Below, piece after piece: positions 1-7,095 of a stretch of DNA of 33,022 nucleotides (its first letter is position 1; each line of letters starts with the position of its first letter). The notes beneath the pieces were generated by a model. That model had not been told where the DNA came from. It saw only the letters and a program-made list of their open reading frames with translations, and did no database searches. A program made the translations under genes and the position numbers. Source of the DNA: Pseudomonadota bacterium (GTDB lineage: Bacteria > Pseudomonadota > Gammaproteobacteria > Steroidobacterales > Woeseiaceae); contig JAQCAD010000036.1 of the NCBI GenBank assembly GCA_027621915.1, positions 1 through 33,022 on the forward strand, in the 5' to 3' direction.

Positions 1-83
1 CAAAGCGCCTGCATTCGACGCTCGGGTATACAACACCGATGGATTACGAAAGAGCTCTTAACAAAGTGTCCGGAATTACTTGA
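1..83 (+). CDS. IS3-family transposase OrfB, 3' fragment (runs off the left edge)
   Basis: Reading the third frame gives a short C-terminal peptide containing RLHSTLGYTTPMDYE, then a TGA at 81-83. The R-x-HS-x-LGY-x-(T/S)P-x-x-(Y/F)E pattern is the familiar carboxy end of IS3-family OrfB (DDE/rve integrase) proteins. The stop codon falls inside the terminal inverted repeat, as is common in this family. Only about 27 codons are in the window, so the catalytic DDE residues cannot be checked and the IS cannot be named. Confidence 0.8.
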   Translation, partial: KRLHSTLGYTTPMDYERALNKVSGIT

Positions 84-91
84 CCACTTCA
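65..91 (-). repeat. IS terminal inverted repeat (right)
   Basis: On the minus strand this begins TGAAGTGGTC and carries CCGGACAC internally. The copy at 32934-32960 has the same 10-base tip and the same CCGGACAC block. They differ at positions 11, 13, 17, 18 and 27 of the repeat, which is normal for left and right repeats of one IS3-type element. Confidence 0.75.
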
Positions 92-378
92 TGTCGTCGG
101 CGTTGCTCACAAAGGATCCTTATGATTATTGAACGGCCACGTAGCGTTAGCGACCCGCCCAACCTGGGTGCGTCACAGTCGTCGCATAACGGCCTGGCAT
201 CTTCGAAAGCAGTTTTGATTACTCACTCATTGGTTTGAGCACAGAATTTACGTGACGTTAGCCATGGCGATCATGCCGGAATATTCTGTATTAATCCTCA
301 AAGACTTAGGAGACAGACGCCAGATTTTCATGGGGCGCGAGATTGCACGCGCCGCCACTCGCGTGCTACATATAGCCA
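92..378. other. Intergenic region between the IS end and the PQQ dehydrogenase
   Basis: No convincing gene. At 93-110 on the minus strand there is a GTG with a few open codons, preceded by an AAGGATC ribosome-site-like stretch. It could be the first codons of a gene cut off by the IS, but seven codons are too few to call. A GGAG at 309-312 is not spaced correctly for the ATG at 379. The region presumably carries the dehydrogenase promoter, but no clear -35/-10 pair stands out. Confidence 0.4.
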
Positions 379-2145
379 ATGACGACTTCCAGCTGTTTGC
401 GCTCGGCCATCGGCATACTGGGCCTGAGCATGACTTTGTCTGGTGTCGTCCATGCTCAGGACGACGGCCAATGGACTCGTCCCGGCAAGGACTTCAGCGC
501 CACTCGCTATAGCGAACTTGTCGAAATCACGGCGGCAAACGTCGGACGGTTGCGGCCCACCTGGACATTCTCCACCGGCGTGTTGGGCGGCCACGAAGGG
601 CAACCCCTGGTGGTCGACGGAACCATGTACGTCGTCACTCCTTATCCCAACGTCCTTTACGCGTTCGATCTTGGCAAAGAGGACTACCCGCTGCGGTTCA
701 AATACCGTCCGGACGTGAATCCGGCATCAGTGGGCGTGGCCTGCTGTGACGCGGTGAATCGCGGCGCCGTATTCGCTGACGGAAAGATCGTCTACAACCT
801 GCTCGACGGTCACACGGTTGCGATAAACGCCGAGACCGGCAGTGAAATGTGGAAGACCAAGGTCGCGGATCTTACATCCGGTGAGACGATTACCATGGCG
901 CCGCTGGTTATTGGCGACCGGGTACTGGTCGGGCCCTCGGGCGGCGAGTACGGCATCCATGGCTGGCTCAAGGCACTGGACCTCGAAACCGGCAGCATCA
1001 TATGGACAGCAAGGAACGCCGGCCCGGATGATCAAGTGCTGGCGACGCCGGGCACGTTCAAGCCGTACTACGACAAGGGCACCGAGCTCGGGCGAGACAG
1101 CTGGGCCGATGACTCATGGCAGCGCGCCGGCGCACCGGTTTGGGGCTGGCTGTCCTACGATCCCGCGCTGGATCTCGTGTATTACGGCACCGGCAATCCC
1201 GGGCCTTACAACGCCGAGCAGCGCGCCGGGGACAACAAGTGGTCATCGAGCGTGCTGGCGCGCCGACCGGGCACCGGTGAGCTGGTCTGGGCTTATCAAT
1301 TCACCCCGAATGACAACTGGGACTACGACGCCAACGCGGAGAACATCCTCACTGAACTGACGATTGATGGCCGAAGTCGCAGTGTGCTGGTGCACTTCGA
1401 CAAAAACGGATTCGCCTACACGCTCGATCGGGCCACCGGAGAGCTGCTGGTCGCCGAGCCGTTCGTAGAGGTGAACTGGGCCGAGCGAGTCGACCTCACA
1501 ACCGGCCGACCGGTGGTGAATCCCGAGAAGCTCACCGGCAAGTCGCACGGCATGGTGAAAAACATTTGTCCGAATCTGGAGGGTGGCAAGAGCCCGGCAT
1601 CGCCGGCGTCATACTCGCCCCGGACCGGGCTCTTTTACGTGCCGACAAACAATCTCTGCATGGACTGGGAATCAGGTGACGCTGCGTATATTCGCGGCAC
1701 GCCGTATGTCAGTGCCAACGTTCCGTACACGCCGGGTCCCGGCGGGCATCTTGGCGCATTCATCGCATGGGACGCGGCAACCGGTAAACGCGTATGGGAG
1801 ATCAAGGAGAAGTTTCCGGTGTGGAGCGGCAGTGTCGTGACAGCCGGCGATGTCACTTTCTACGGCACGCTCGACGGCTGGTTTAAAGCTGCGGATGCCC
1901 GCACCGGCGAGTCACTCTGGAAATTCAAGGTGGGCTCCGGCGTCGTCGGCGCGCCGATCACTTATCGCGGCCCGGATGGCAAACAGTACGTCGCTGTATA
2001 CGCTGGCATCGGCGGCGACTGGTTCCTGATAGCCGGCGACGTACGCTCGGACGACCCGGCAGATATACGTCCTCCGGCGGATTTCGCGCCTGATCTCGCT
2101 CGATACACGAGCCGTGGCGGCATGCTTTGGATTTTTGCGTTGTGA
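379..2145 (+). CDS. PQQ-dependent alcohol dehydrogenase, lanthanide-type signature
   Basis: A periplasmic quinoprotein that oxidises alcohols with PQQ and passes electrons to cytochrome c. The 588 residues begin with a signal peptide: Arg8, a hydrophobic stretch at about 9-24, and a likely cut after VVHA. An eight-bladed beta-propeller with repeated W-motifs (for example GKRVWEI, GESLWKF) follows. Visible hallmarks are the vicinal pair Cys122-Cys123 that forms the disulphide ring over PQQ, and the catalytic Asp315 in NWDYD. The residue two after it is Asp317, the position reported as Asp in lanthanide-dependent XoxF/PedH enzymes but Ala or Ser in Ca-dependent MxaF and ExaA/PedE. Family length is about 570-620. 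An in-frame TAG lies six bases upstream, which fixes the ATG at 379, although no good ribosome site precedes it. It overlaps the cytochrome gene behind it, its probable electron acceptor. The substrate alcohol is unknown. Confidence 0.9.
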   Translation: MTTSSCLRSAIGILGLSMTLSGVVHAQDDGQWTRPGKDFSATRYSELVEITAANVGRLRPTWTFSTGVLGGHEGQPLVVDGTMYVVTPYPNVLYAFDLGKEDYPLRFKYRPDVNPASVGVACCDAVNRGAVFADGKIVYNLLDGHTVAINAETGSEMWKTKVADLTSGETITMAPLVIGDRVLVGPSGGEYGIHGWLKALDLETGSIIWTARNAGPDDQVLATPGTFKPYYDKGTELGRDSWADDSWQRAGAPVWGWLSYDPALDLVYYGTGNPGPYNAEQRAGDNKWSSSVLARRPGTGELVWAYQFTPNDNWDYDANAENILTELTIDGRSRSVLVHFDKNGFAYTLDRATGELLVAEPFVEVNWAERVDLTTGRPVVNPEKLTGKSHGMVKNICPNLEGGKSPASPASYSPRTGLFYVPTNNLCMDWESGDAAYIRGTPYVSANVPYTPGPGGHLGAFIAWDAATGKRVWEIKEKFPVWSGSVVTAGDVTFYGTLDGWFKAADARTGESLWKFKVGSGVVGAPITYRGPDGKQYVAVYAGIGGDWFLIAGDVRSDDPADIRPPADFAPDLARYTSRGGMLWIFAL

Positions 2146-2603
2146 GGCTGGCCCTGGCAGCAGTACTGGTGGCGCTGGCCTCTTGCAATGGCCCCGAGCC
2201 TGTCGGCCCGGAAACCAGCACGGCGGCACGCAACTCGCCAATTTCTGTGCGTTACGATCAGTACGGCGCTGCCGGCAGTCTCGCGCCCCCGGCCGAGTCT
2301 CTCATCAACCCGCTCAACGACGACCTGGAATCGGCACAGCAAGGCGAAGTACTTTTCGGTGCAATGAACTGCGACGGGTGCCATGGTGGCGGTGCCGTCG
2401 GTTTCGTTGGGCCGAGCCTGGTGGACGGGCGCTGGCGCTACGGAGGCGATGATGGCGCGCTTTTCCACTCGATCTTCTACGGTCGACCGAGCGGCATGCC
2501 GGCTTATGGCGGCATACTCGCCGACGTCACGGTCTGGCAGCTGGTGACCTACGTCCGATCGCAGCCGGTGCCTGGAGTTGTGCCGACTGTTTCCTGGCCC
2601 TAG
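2142..2603 (+). CDS. Cytochrome c lipoprotein, partner of the PQQ dehydrogenase
   Basis: A mono-haem cytochrome c, likely anchored to a membrane by a lipid and taking electrons from the upstream quinoprotein. From the GTG at 2142 the protein has 153 residues. It starts with a short signal sequence and lipobox (LASC, Cys15), an Ala/Pro-rich linker, the haem motif CDGCH (Cys77, Cys80, His81) and a probable axial Met119 in SGMPAYG. The GTG overlaps the dehydrogenase stop as GTGA, which points to translational coupling. A TTG at 2127 in the same frame would add five residues and is less attractive because it puts acidic and hydrophobic residues before the Arg. Fusion or pairing of PQQ dehydrogenases with such a domain is common. 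Confidence 0.85.
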   Translation: MRLALAAVLVALASCNGPEPVGPETSTAARNSPISVRYDQYGAAGSLAPPAESLINPLNDDLESAQQGEVLFGAMNCDGCHGGGAVGFVGPSLVDGRWRYGGDDGALFHSIFYGRPSGMPAYGGILADVTVWQLVTYVRSQPVPGVVPTVSWP

Positions 2604-2660
2604 GCCGCTGCACCGCTGTTGTTCGTGTTCGGCCAATGCCCCGTGATTTCCGGGCGCTCG

Positions 2661-3134
2661 TCAGTTGACCGGCACGTAAGCGTAGCCCTCGGTCTGATAA
2701 TCCACGAGATAAACCGCCTGCAGCTTGTCTGAGTTTACGTACGAGTAGAGGGAATCTGCCCGGATGTTGCGATCTTTCATTCCGACTTCGCACATTTCGA
2801 ACTTGACGCCGTAAGTTTCATTGAGTTCTTTGAAAATCGGCCGGAACCGGTTCTGCAGTTTCACAAGTTCCTCGTCACCCTTGTAAGGCGAATTTTCCAG
2901 ATCTTCGATGAAAAATTTGTAGGCGCGGCCGGAGATCACGACCACGGCCTTGAATTCAATATTCCGCTTCTTGTAATGATCCGTCATGTACTTAATGTCG
3001 TCGACGAGACGGGCTTGAATCCTCTCGGGATCATCTGCCCTGAGATCGAATACAGCTTTTCTTTCTTCAGCCGCCGACAGACCTGTCAGGAAAAGAAACA
3101 CGAATCCCGACAGCAACATTTTCGTAATACTCAT
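2661..3134 (-). CDS. Exported DsrE-family protein
   Basis: 157 residues from the ATG at 3134, which is preceded on its strand by AGAGGG at a suitable distance. Another in-frame start 24 bases upstream would bury the signal peptide and is disfavoured. Residues 1-21 form a signal peptide (MLLSGFVFLFLTGLSAA). The rest fits the small alpha/beta fold of DsrE/DsrF/YchN-like proteins. Residues at about 58-68 (FKAVVVISGRA) form a core strand, and Cys115 in FEMCEVG sits where family members keep their reactive Cys. Cytoplasmic DsrE relatives carry sulphur atoms; for exported versions the role is not established. It is convergent with the cytochrome gene, 57 bases away. I am confident of the family but not of the function. 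Confidence 0.75.
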   Translation of the reverse strand: MSITKMLLSGFVFLFLTGLSAAEERKAVFDLRADDPERIQARLVDDIKYMTDHYKKRNIEFKAVVVISGRAYKFFIEDLENSPYKGDEELVKLQNRFRPIFKELNETYGVKFEMCEVGMKDRNIRADSLYSYVNSDKLQAVYLVDYQTEGYAYVPVN

Positions 3135-3756
3135 TGGCGTAACCCTCTGATCAATCAACTAGTAAAGTTTCGGCAACGCACGGCGTTCTCGAATTGTGGC
3201 CTGTTGAAATTAATGTACGTAGCCAAGACCACATTCGCGTCGTTTGCGATACTACGCGCCGAGTTTTTGTGATTGTACGAGCCAATATTAGACCAACTTT
3301 GGCGTATGCAAAAACATCATATTCACTAATTCGACAAGAGGGCAGCGGTAGCCACTGCCGCCGCAACTACGTAGAGAACCGCAACACCTCCCACTGCAAG
3401 CGCGGTCGTCTTGCCGCCACAGAATTCCTTTGTTTCCACGGCCACAGGTACTTCGTACCAAGCGCAAGAATGCGCTCTGTTTACGTTTGGTCCCTAATAT
3501 TCGGCTGATTGAGTTCCGGTGAATAAATGATGGCCCGCGAGGGGGGTCATTCGCAGCCATTCCGATCAACAGTGGCGGGGCAACTGCTGCTGCGTATGCC
3601 CGAAACCAGCGTCGCCTGGTTTAGCCCAGTAGAGAGCGCCGCTTGCGGCCGGACCTCGTCGCGGAGAGCAGGAAAAGTACGTGCAAGCCCCTATGTTTTC
3701 AGACTAATAGCGCGGTCAGTATGGGTCATGACCTCGTCCGGCGTGGGAGGCAGGCA
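3135..3756. other. Long intergenic region between the divergent DsrE and cytochrome c5 genes
   Basis: About 620 bases with no standard gene. The AT-rich stretch at 3200-3330 could hold promoters. A short minus-strand reading frame at 3326-3439 encodes a strongly hydrophobic segment and is listed separately. The part nearest the cytochrome gene is GC-rich, and the only ORFs there lack ribosome sites. Confidence 0.5.
3326..3439 (-). CDS. Possible small membrane peptide (37 aa)
   Basis: From a GTG at 3439 (another lies at 3445) the frame reads into a Cys-Gly-Gly-Lys motif. About 24 almost purely hydrophobic residues follow (ALAVGGVAVLYVVAAAVATA) before LLSN and a TAG. This is the composition of one transmembrane helix or a hydrophobic peptide. 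No ATG and no good ribosome site are visible, so the start is uncertain and the frame may be fortuitous. It lies on the DsrE strand, about 190 bases upstream of that gene. Confidence 0.25.
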   Translation of the reverse strand: METKEFCGGKTTALAVGGVAVLYVVAAAVATAALLSN

Positions 3757-4122
3757 ATGCGACAGATTGGATGGCTCTTAATGGTAGCGACTGCGCTGAC
3801 GGTTGTCGCTTGCGCGAGTCATGAGCCGACCGGTGCAGATGTTGACGCTGTGACACCGCCAGTTGCGGGGCAGGTAACGTACGAAAGGCTGTGCGCGTCT
3901 TGCCACGAAAAAGGTGTGGGAGGAGCGCCTGTTGCCGGGGACCCATCCGCCTGGTCCGGACGCTCGTCGTTGTGGCTGGCCGTGCTCGCAGAGCATGCGA
4001 AGAGCGGTTATTTGCAGATGCCCCCGAAGGGCGGTGACGAGGCGTTGTCCGACGCGGACATAGAGGCTGCGACTGTTTACATGCTGTCACTGACATTTCC
4101 GGATCGACAACGTGATCAATAG
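3757..4122 (+). CDS. Cytochrome c5-type lipoprotein
   Basis: A 121-residue mono-haem cytochrome. The ATG at 3757 is preceded by a strong GGGAGG at 3745-3750, so the longer in-frame extension back to 3643 is rejected. The signal sequence ends in a lipobox-like VVAC (Cys19). The haem motif is CASCH (Cys46, Cys49, His50), followed by EKGVGGAP, a sequence typical of the c5 class. The axial ligand is probably Met88 in LQMPPKGG. It is likely a membrane-tethered periplasmic electron carrier. No oxidase or dehydrogenase adjoins it directly, so its partner is unknown; the quinoprotein module 1.6 kb upstream is one candidate. Confidence 0.85.
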   Translation: MRQIGWLLMVATALTVVACASHEPTGADVDAVTPPVAGQVTYERLCASCHEKGVGGAPVAGDPSAWSGRSSLWLAVLAEHAKSGYLQMPPKGGDEALSDADIEAATVYMLSLTFPDRQRDQ

Positions 4123-4163
4123 CCGCGGTTGATTCTGCGAAGAGCGGTAAATCGTTTTGCCTC

Positions 4164-4949
4164 TTAACAGAGTCGTCCGTAGAACGTCATGCGCGCGGAT
4201 TCCGAAAGAGATATTCCAGGCCTGGAATTGTAGGCAAGTACCACCAGCATTCGCGTGCGAGCGCCCTCTACAGGCGTAACACGGTGCATCGAATTTCTCC
4301 CACGAAACAACACGAGCGCGCCGTCATCCATTGCCAGGGAACGAGTCTGAATCTCGCCGTCGAGGACTTGTCCGGAAAGCTCAAAATTCATCTCCCCGCT
4401 GTCGGCGTCGCGCACGTCTTTGACGTACTCAAATACTCCGCCGCCGTCCGGTTTCTGAATCATCAGGGTGATAGCAAAGGAAGAGTTGTCGAAGTGCCAG
4501 CCGAGCTCCTGTCCGTCACCCGCATAATGAAGATTGATCGAAGATAACGGGTCGGCGTATTCGAAGAGCTCCCTTTCACCCAGGACAGCGCACAGGAATT
4601 CACGAAACTCGGGCGCATCATAAAGTGCGCGTAATGCCGAATCGGCAGGGATCTGATCGGTCGTAATACAACCCTTGGAAGAATTGATTTCCCGGTTTCG
4701 CGTATGGTCAACCGGAAAATCCGGATCAGGTGGCGTCAGGTAAATATTGTGTCTGCTGGCGGTGTAGTACGCGAGATGCCGGTTCTCATCGCCTTCTTTT
4801 TGAACATCAGCAATCGCCGCCGGCCGCAAAAATCCATGCAAGACAAGAACGCCGTCTTCATTAAGCGTGCGCTGACACCTGGACCGAAATTCGACACTGG
4901 CCAGTGGGTATTGCGAGGTATCGACAATTGTTTCGAGCAATTTACTCAT
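4164..4949 (-). CDS. 2-oxoglutarate/Fe(II)-dependent oxygenase, substrate unknown
   Basis: 261 residues with a double-stranded beta-helix oxygenase pattern. The iron triad is probably His152 and Asp154 (WHFDNSSF) with His222 (MHRVTPV). Arg233, eleven residues after the distal His, is a fit for the 2-oxoglutarate carboxylate. Between them are DGALVLFRGR and the strand RMLVVLAYN, both typical of the fold. No signal peptide is seen, so it should be cytoplasmic. The ATG at 4949 follows an AAAGGGA ribosome site closely. It lies 62 bases downstream of queF on the same strand and may share its transcript. Such enzymes hydroxylate or halogenate small molecules or peptides; nothing here decides which. 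Confidence 0.7.
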   Translation of the reverse strand: MSKLLETIVDTSQYPLASVEFRSRCQRTLNEDGVLVLHGFLRPAAIADVQKEGDENRHLAYYTASRHNIYLTPPDPDFPVDHTRNREINSSKGCITTDQIPADSALRALYDAPEFREFLCAVLGERELFEYADPLSSINLHYAGDGQELGWHFDNSSFAITLMIQKPDGGGVFEYVKDVRDADSGEMNFELSGQVLDGEIQTRSLAMDDGALVLFRGRNSMHRVTPVEGARTRMLVVLAYNSRPGISLSESARMTFYGRLC

Positions 4950-5011
4950 TCCCTTTCGACCAAAAGATCCATTGTTCGATTGTGAATTAAAAAACCAAGA
5001 TCAACATCAAT

Positions 5012-5824
5012 TTACTGTCGCCACAAGCGCGAATTCTCCGGGGCTTGATCAGTGTCGGTTCGAAACGGATTGATGTCGAGCCCGCCACGCCGGTTATAGC
5101 GCGCATAGACCGTCAAAGTGTCCGGTGCGCAACGATTCTTGATGTCTACAAAGATCCGCTCCACACAGGCCTCATGAAAATCATTGTGTTGTCGATACGA
5201 CACGATGTATCGCAGAAGAGACGAGCGATCAATTTTCGGGCCGCAGTAGCGAACGAGCAAACTGCCCATATCCGGTTGGCTGGTCACCGGACAATTGCTG
5301 CGCAGCAGGTGCGAGTGCAGTGCTTCACTGACTATTTCCCCCGATTCACACCGCAACAACGGGGCATCGACTTCATCGGGAAGAACCGCCATATCCAGGT
5401 CATCGATACACGCACCGGCGAAATTCGATATTGGGCTGACAGATGCGTCTGCCGTCGTCACGATATCGACTGCGACATCCGCGCCAGCCGTTCGCGACAG
5501 ATCGGCAGTCATCAGCGTGGCGACAGCATCCGCGGACACATAACGAGTCATGGCAAATGAATTCAGATAAAGCTTCAGGGACTTCGACTCAATGACGTTT
5601 GGTGAGGTCGCATCGACTATCAAAGTGGCCGTTGCGATGACAGGTTTGCCGTCGCTGTTCATCCAGGTGAGTTCCCATGCATTCCAGACGTCGGCCCCGG
5701 TGAACGGCAATTCCGTGCCGAGTCCAAGAATATCGCGGGCAACTGCCCGGGGCACCGCAAACAGCACGCCCGGGGCATATTCGTCAGAATATTCAGTAGG
5801 TTGTCCAAGGGGAGATTCACGCAT
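5012..5824 (-). CDS. queF: NADPH-dependent 7-cyano-7-deazaguanine reductase (QueF, long form)
   Basis: Reduces preQ0 to preQ1 in queuosine tRNA-modification synthesis, in the cytoplasm. At 270 residues it is the two-module form seen in E. coli. The N-terminal module carries the QueF motif ESKSLKLYLNSF at 79-90. The C-terminal module carries the nucleophile Cys178 in RSNCPVTSQPDMGS, the proton-relay Asp185, and His217-Glu218 (FHEACVE) for base recognition. All active-site residues are present. The gene is divergent from the cyanophycin operon, separated by only 60 bases, and is followed by the oxygenase gene. No preQ1 riboswitch is evident in the short leader. Confidence 0.95.
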   Translation of the reverse strand: MRESPLGQPTEYSDEYAPGVLFAVPRAVARDILGLGTELPFTGADVWNAWELTWMNSDGKPVIATATLIVDATSPNVIESKSLKLYLNSFAMTRYVSADAVATLMTADLSRTAGADVAVDIVTTADASVSPISNFAGACIDDLDMAVLPDEVDAPLLRCESGEIVSEALHSHLLRSNCPVTSQPDMGSLLVRYCGPKIDRSSLLRYIVSYRQHNDFHEACVERIFVDIKNRCAPDTLTVYARYNRRGGLDINPFRTDTDQAPENSRLWRQ

Positions 5825-5884
5825 GTTTCGGTATCTGTCACCTGTTTAGGCCAAGCCCGGTAGTGTAATATAGCCGCCCCGTTT
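5825..5884. promoter_or_regulatory. Shared short promoter region between queF and the cyanophycin operon
   Basis: Only 60 bases separate two divergent starts, so the two promoters must overlap each other or the coding regions. A TGTAATAT at about 5864-5871 resembles an extended -10 element facing iadA, but no matching -35 is clear. No ribosome site is visible in front of iadA. Confidence 0.3.
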
Positions 5885-7069
5885 TTGGCCGGTTCCTTCC
5901 CCTTGTTAAAACTACTTTCCAACGCCAGGGTCTTCGCCCCGGAAGACCTCGGAATCTGCCATGTGCTGGTCGGCGGCGGCAGGATTCTTGGTGTCAGCGG
6001 CAAAAAGAACGAGTTGTCGGCCGCCGGCGCGACCGAGTCAGATCTGGCAGGGCGTCGATTAATCCCGGGATTCATTGACGGGCATGCACATGTAACAGGA
6101 GGAGGCGGCGAAGCAGGCTTCAGCAGCCGCGTGCCACCGGTGCCGCTTGGCCATTTTACGACGGCTGGCGTCACGGGCGTTGTCGGCGTGCTTGGTACAG
6201 ATGACACGACTCGTGACACTCGTTCTTTGCTGGCGCAAACTCGCGCACTGCGTGAAGAGGGCCTTGGCGCCTGGTGCCACACGGGTGGATATCACGTCCC
6301 GCCGGTGACGCTGACCGGAAGTGTTCGCGACGACATCGTCTTTCTCGACCCCGTCATCGGCGTTGGTGAACTGGCGATAAGTGATCATAGATCGAGCCAG
6401 CCGACGCTGAACGAATTATTGCGTATCGCCAGCGACGCCCATGTGGCCGGCATGATTTCGGGCAAGGCCGGAATTCTTCATCTTCACCTGGGCGATGGTG
6501 AGCGAGGTGCCGATCTGATCCGCCGTGCGCTGGCCAAAAGCGAATTGCCGGCGAGAGTATTCAACCCGACCCATATCAATCGCCGAAAAGCACTGTTCGA
6601 GGAAGCGATCGAACTCGCGCATCGCGGTTGTACCGTTGACATCACCGCGTTTCCTGTTGCCGATGACGAGGATGCCTGGTCGGCCGATGTCGCGTTGGAG
6701 AAATATCTCGACACCGGTGCGCCGGCGAATCGAATCACAGTCAGTTCGGATGGAGGCGGTTGTCTGCCGGTGTTCAACGAACAGGGCGAAATGTTGTCGA
6801 TGGATATCGGTCGACCATCGAGCCTCATCGAAACGTTGCGTAGCCTGCTAAATAGTGGTCGGGCACCTGAACAAATATTGCCCGCATTTACGAGCAACGT
6901 GGCTGATATTTTGCGTCTTGGTGATCGTGGTCGAATACGCCCTGGCGCCGTTGCCGACATGATCGTGCTCGATGTTGACCACCGCATCAGCGATGTTATG
7001 GTCTCCGGCATCTGGCACGTCCAGAACGGCAAGCAGAAAATCTTCGGCCAGTTCGAATCACCAAACTAA
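5885..7069 (+). CDS. iadA: Isoaspartyl dipeptidase (last step of cyanophycin breakdown), unusual metal-bridging residue
   Basis: An amidohydrolase (peptidase M38) that splits beta-aspartyl dipeptides. Next to cyanophycinase it would cut beta-Asp-Arg to Asp and Arg. The 394 residues align from end to end with my recollection of E. coli IadA: APEDLGIC near the N terminus, GGGGEAG, GTDDTTRD, AISDHRS and VSSDGGG. Metal ligands seen are His67 and His69 (DGHAH), His201 (HLGD), His230 (PTHIN) and Asp289. At position 162, where the E. coli enzyme has the carboxylated Lys that bridges the two zincs, this protein has Glu (VGELAISDH). No ATG or GTG is available: an in-frame TAG lies at 5861, and the first start codons are TTG at 5885 and TTG at 5903. 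The E. coli alignment favours one of these. First gene of iadA-cphB-cphA-cphA-like, 26 bases before cphB. Confidence 0.92.
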   Translation: MAGSFPLLKLLSNARVFAPEDLGICHVLVGGGRILGVSGKKNELSAAGATESDLAGRRLIPGFIDGHAHVTGGGGEAGFSSRVPPVPLGHFTTAGVTGVVGVLGTDDTTRDTRSLLAQTRALREEGLGAWCHTGGYHVPPVTLTGSVRDDIVFLDPVIGVGELAISDHRSSQPTLNELLRIASDAHVAGMISGKAGILHLHLGDGERGADLIRRALAKSELPARVFNPTHINRRKALFEEAIELAHRGCTVDITAFPVADDEDAWSADVALEKYLDTGAPANRITVSSDGGGCLPVFNEQGEMLSMDIGRPSSLIETLRSLLNSGRAPEQILPAFTSNVADILRLGDRGRIRPGAVADMIVLDVDHRISDVMVSGIWHVQNGKQKIFGQFESPN

Positions 7070-7095
7070 AACAGCGGAACCAGAAGAAATATAAT

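Larger units (their letters stand above)
1..91 (+). mobile_element. Right end of an IS3-type insertion sequence
   Basis: This covers the transposase 3' end plus the right terminal inverted repeat at about 65-91, which ends in CCACTTCA. Read on the minus strand, the repeat starts TGAAGTGGTC and matches the left repeat at 32934-32960 in 22 of 27 positions. The element ends in ..CA, as IS3-family ends do (5'-TG...CA-3'). The sequence from 92 onward belongs to the host locus. Confidence 0.75.

Noticed and set aside
252-512. 86-codon frame ahead of and overlapping the PQQ dehydrogenase
   Set aside because: It has no ribosome site at its start and no motif, and most of it lies inside the dehydrogenase signal-peptide region in another frame.
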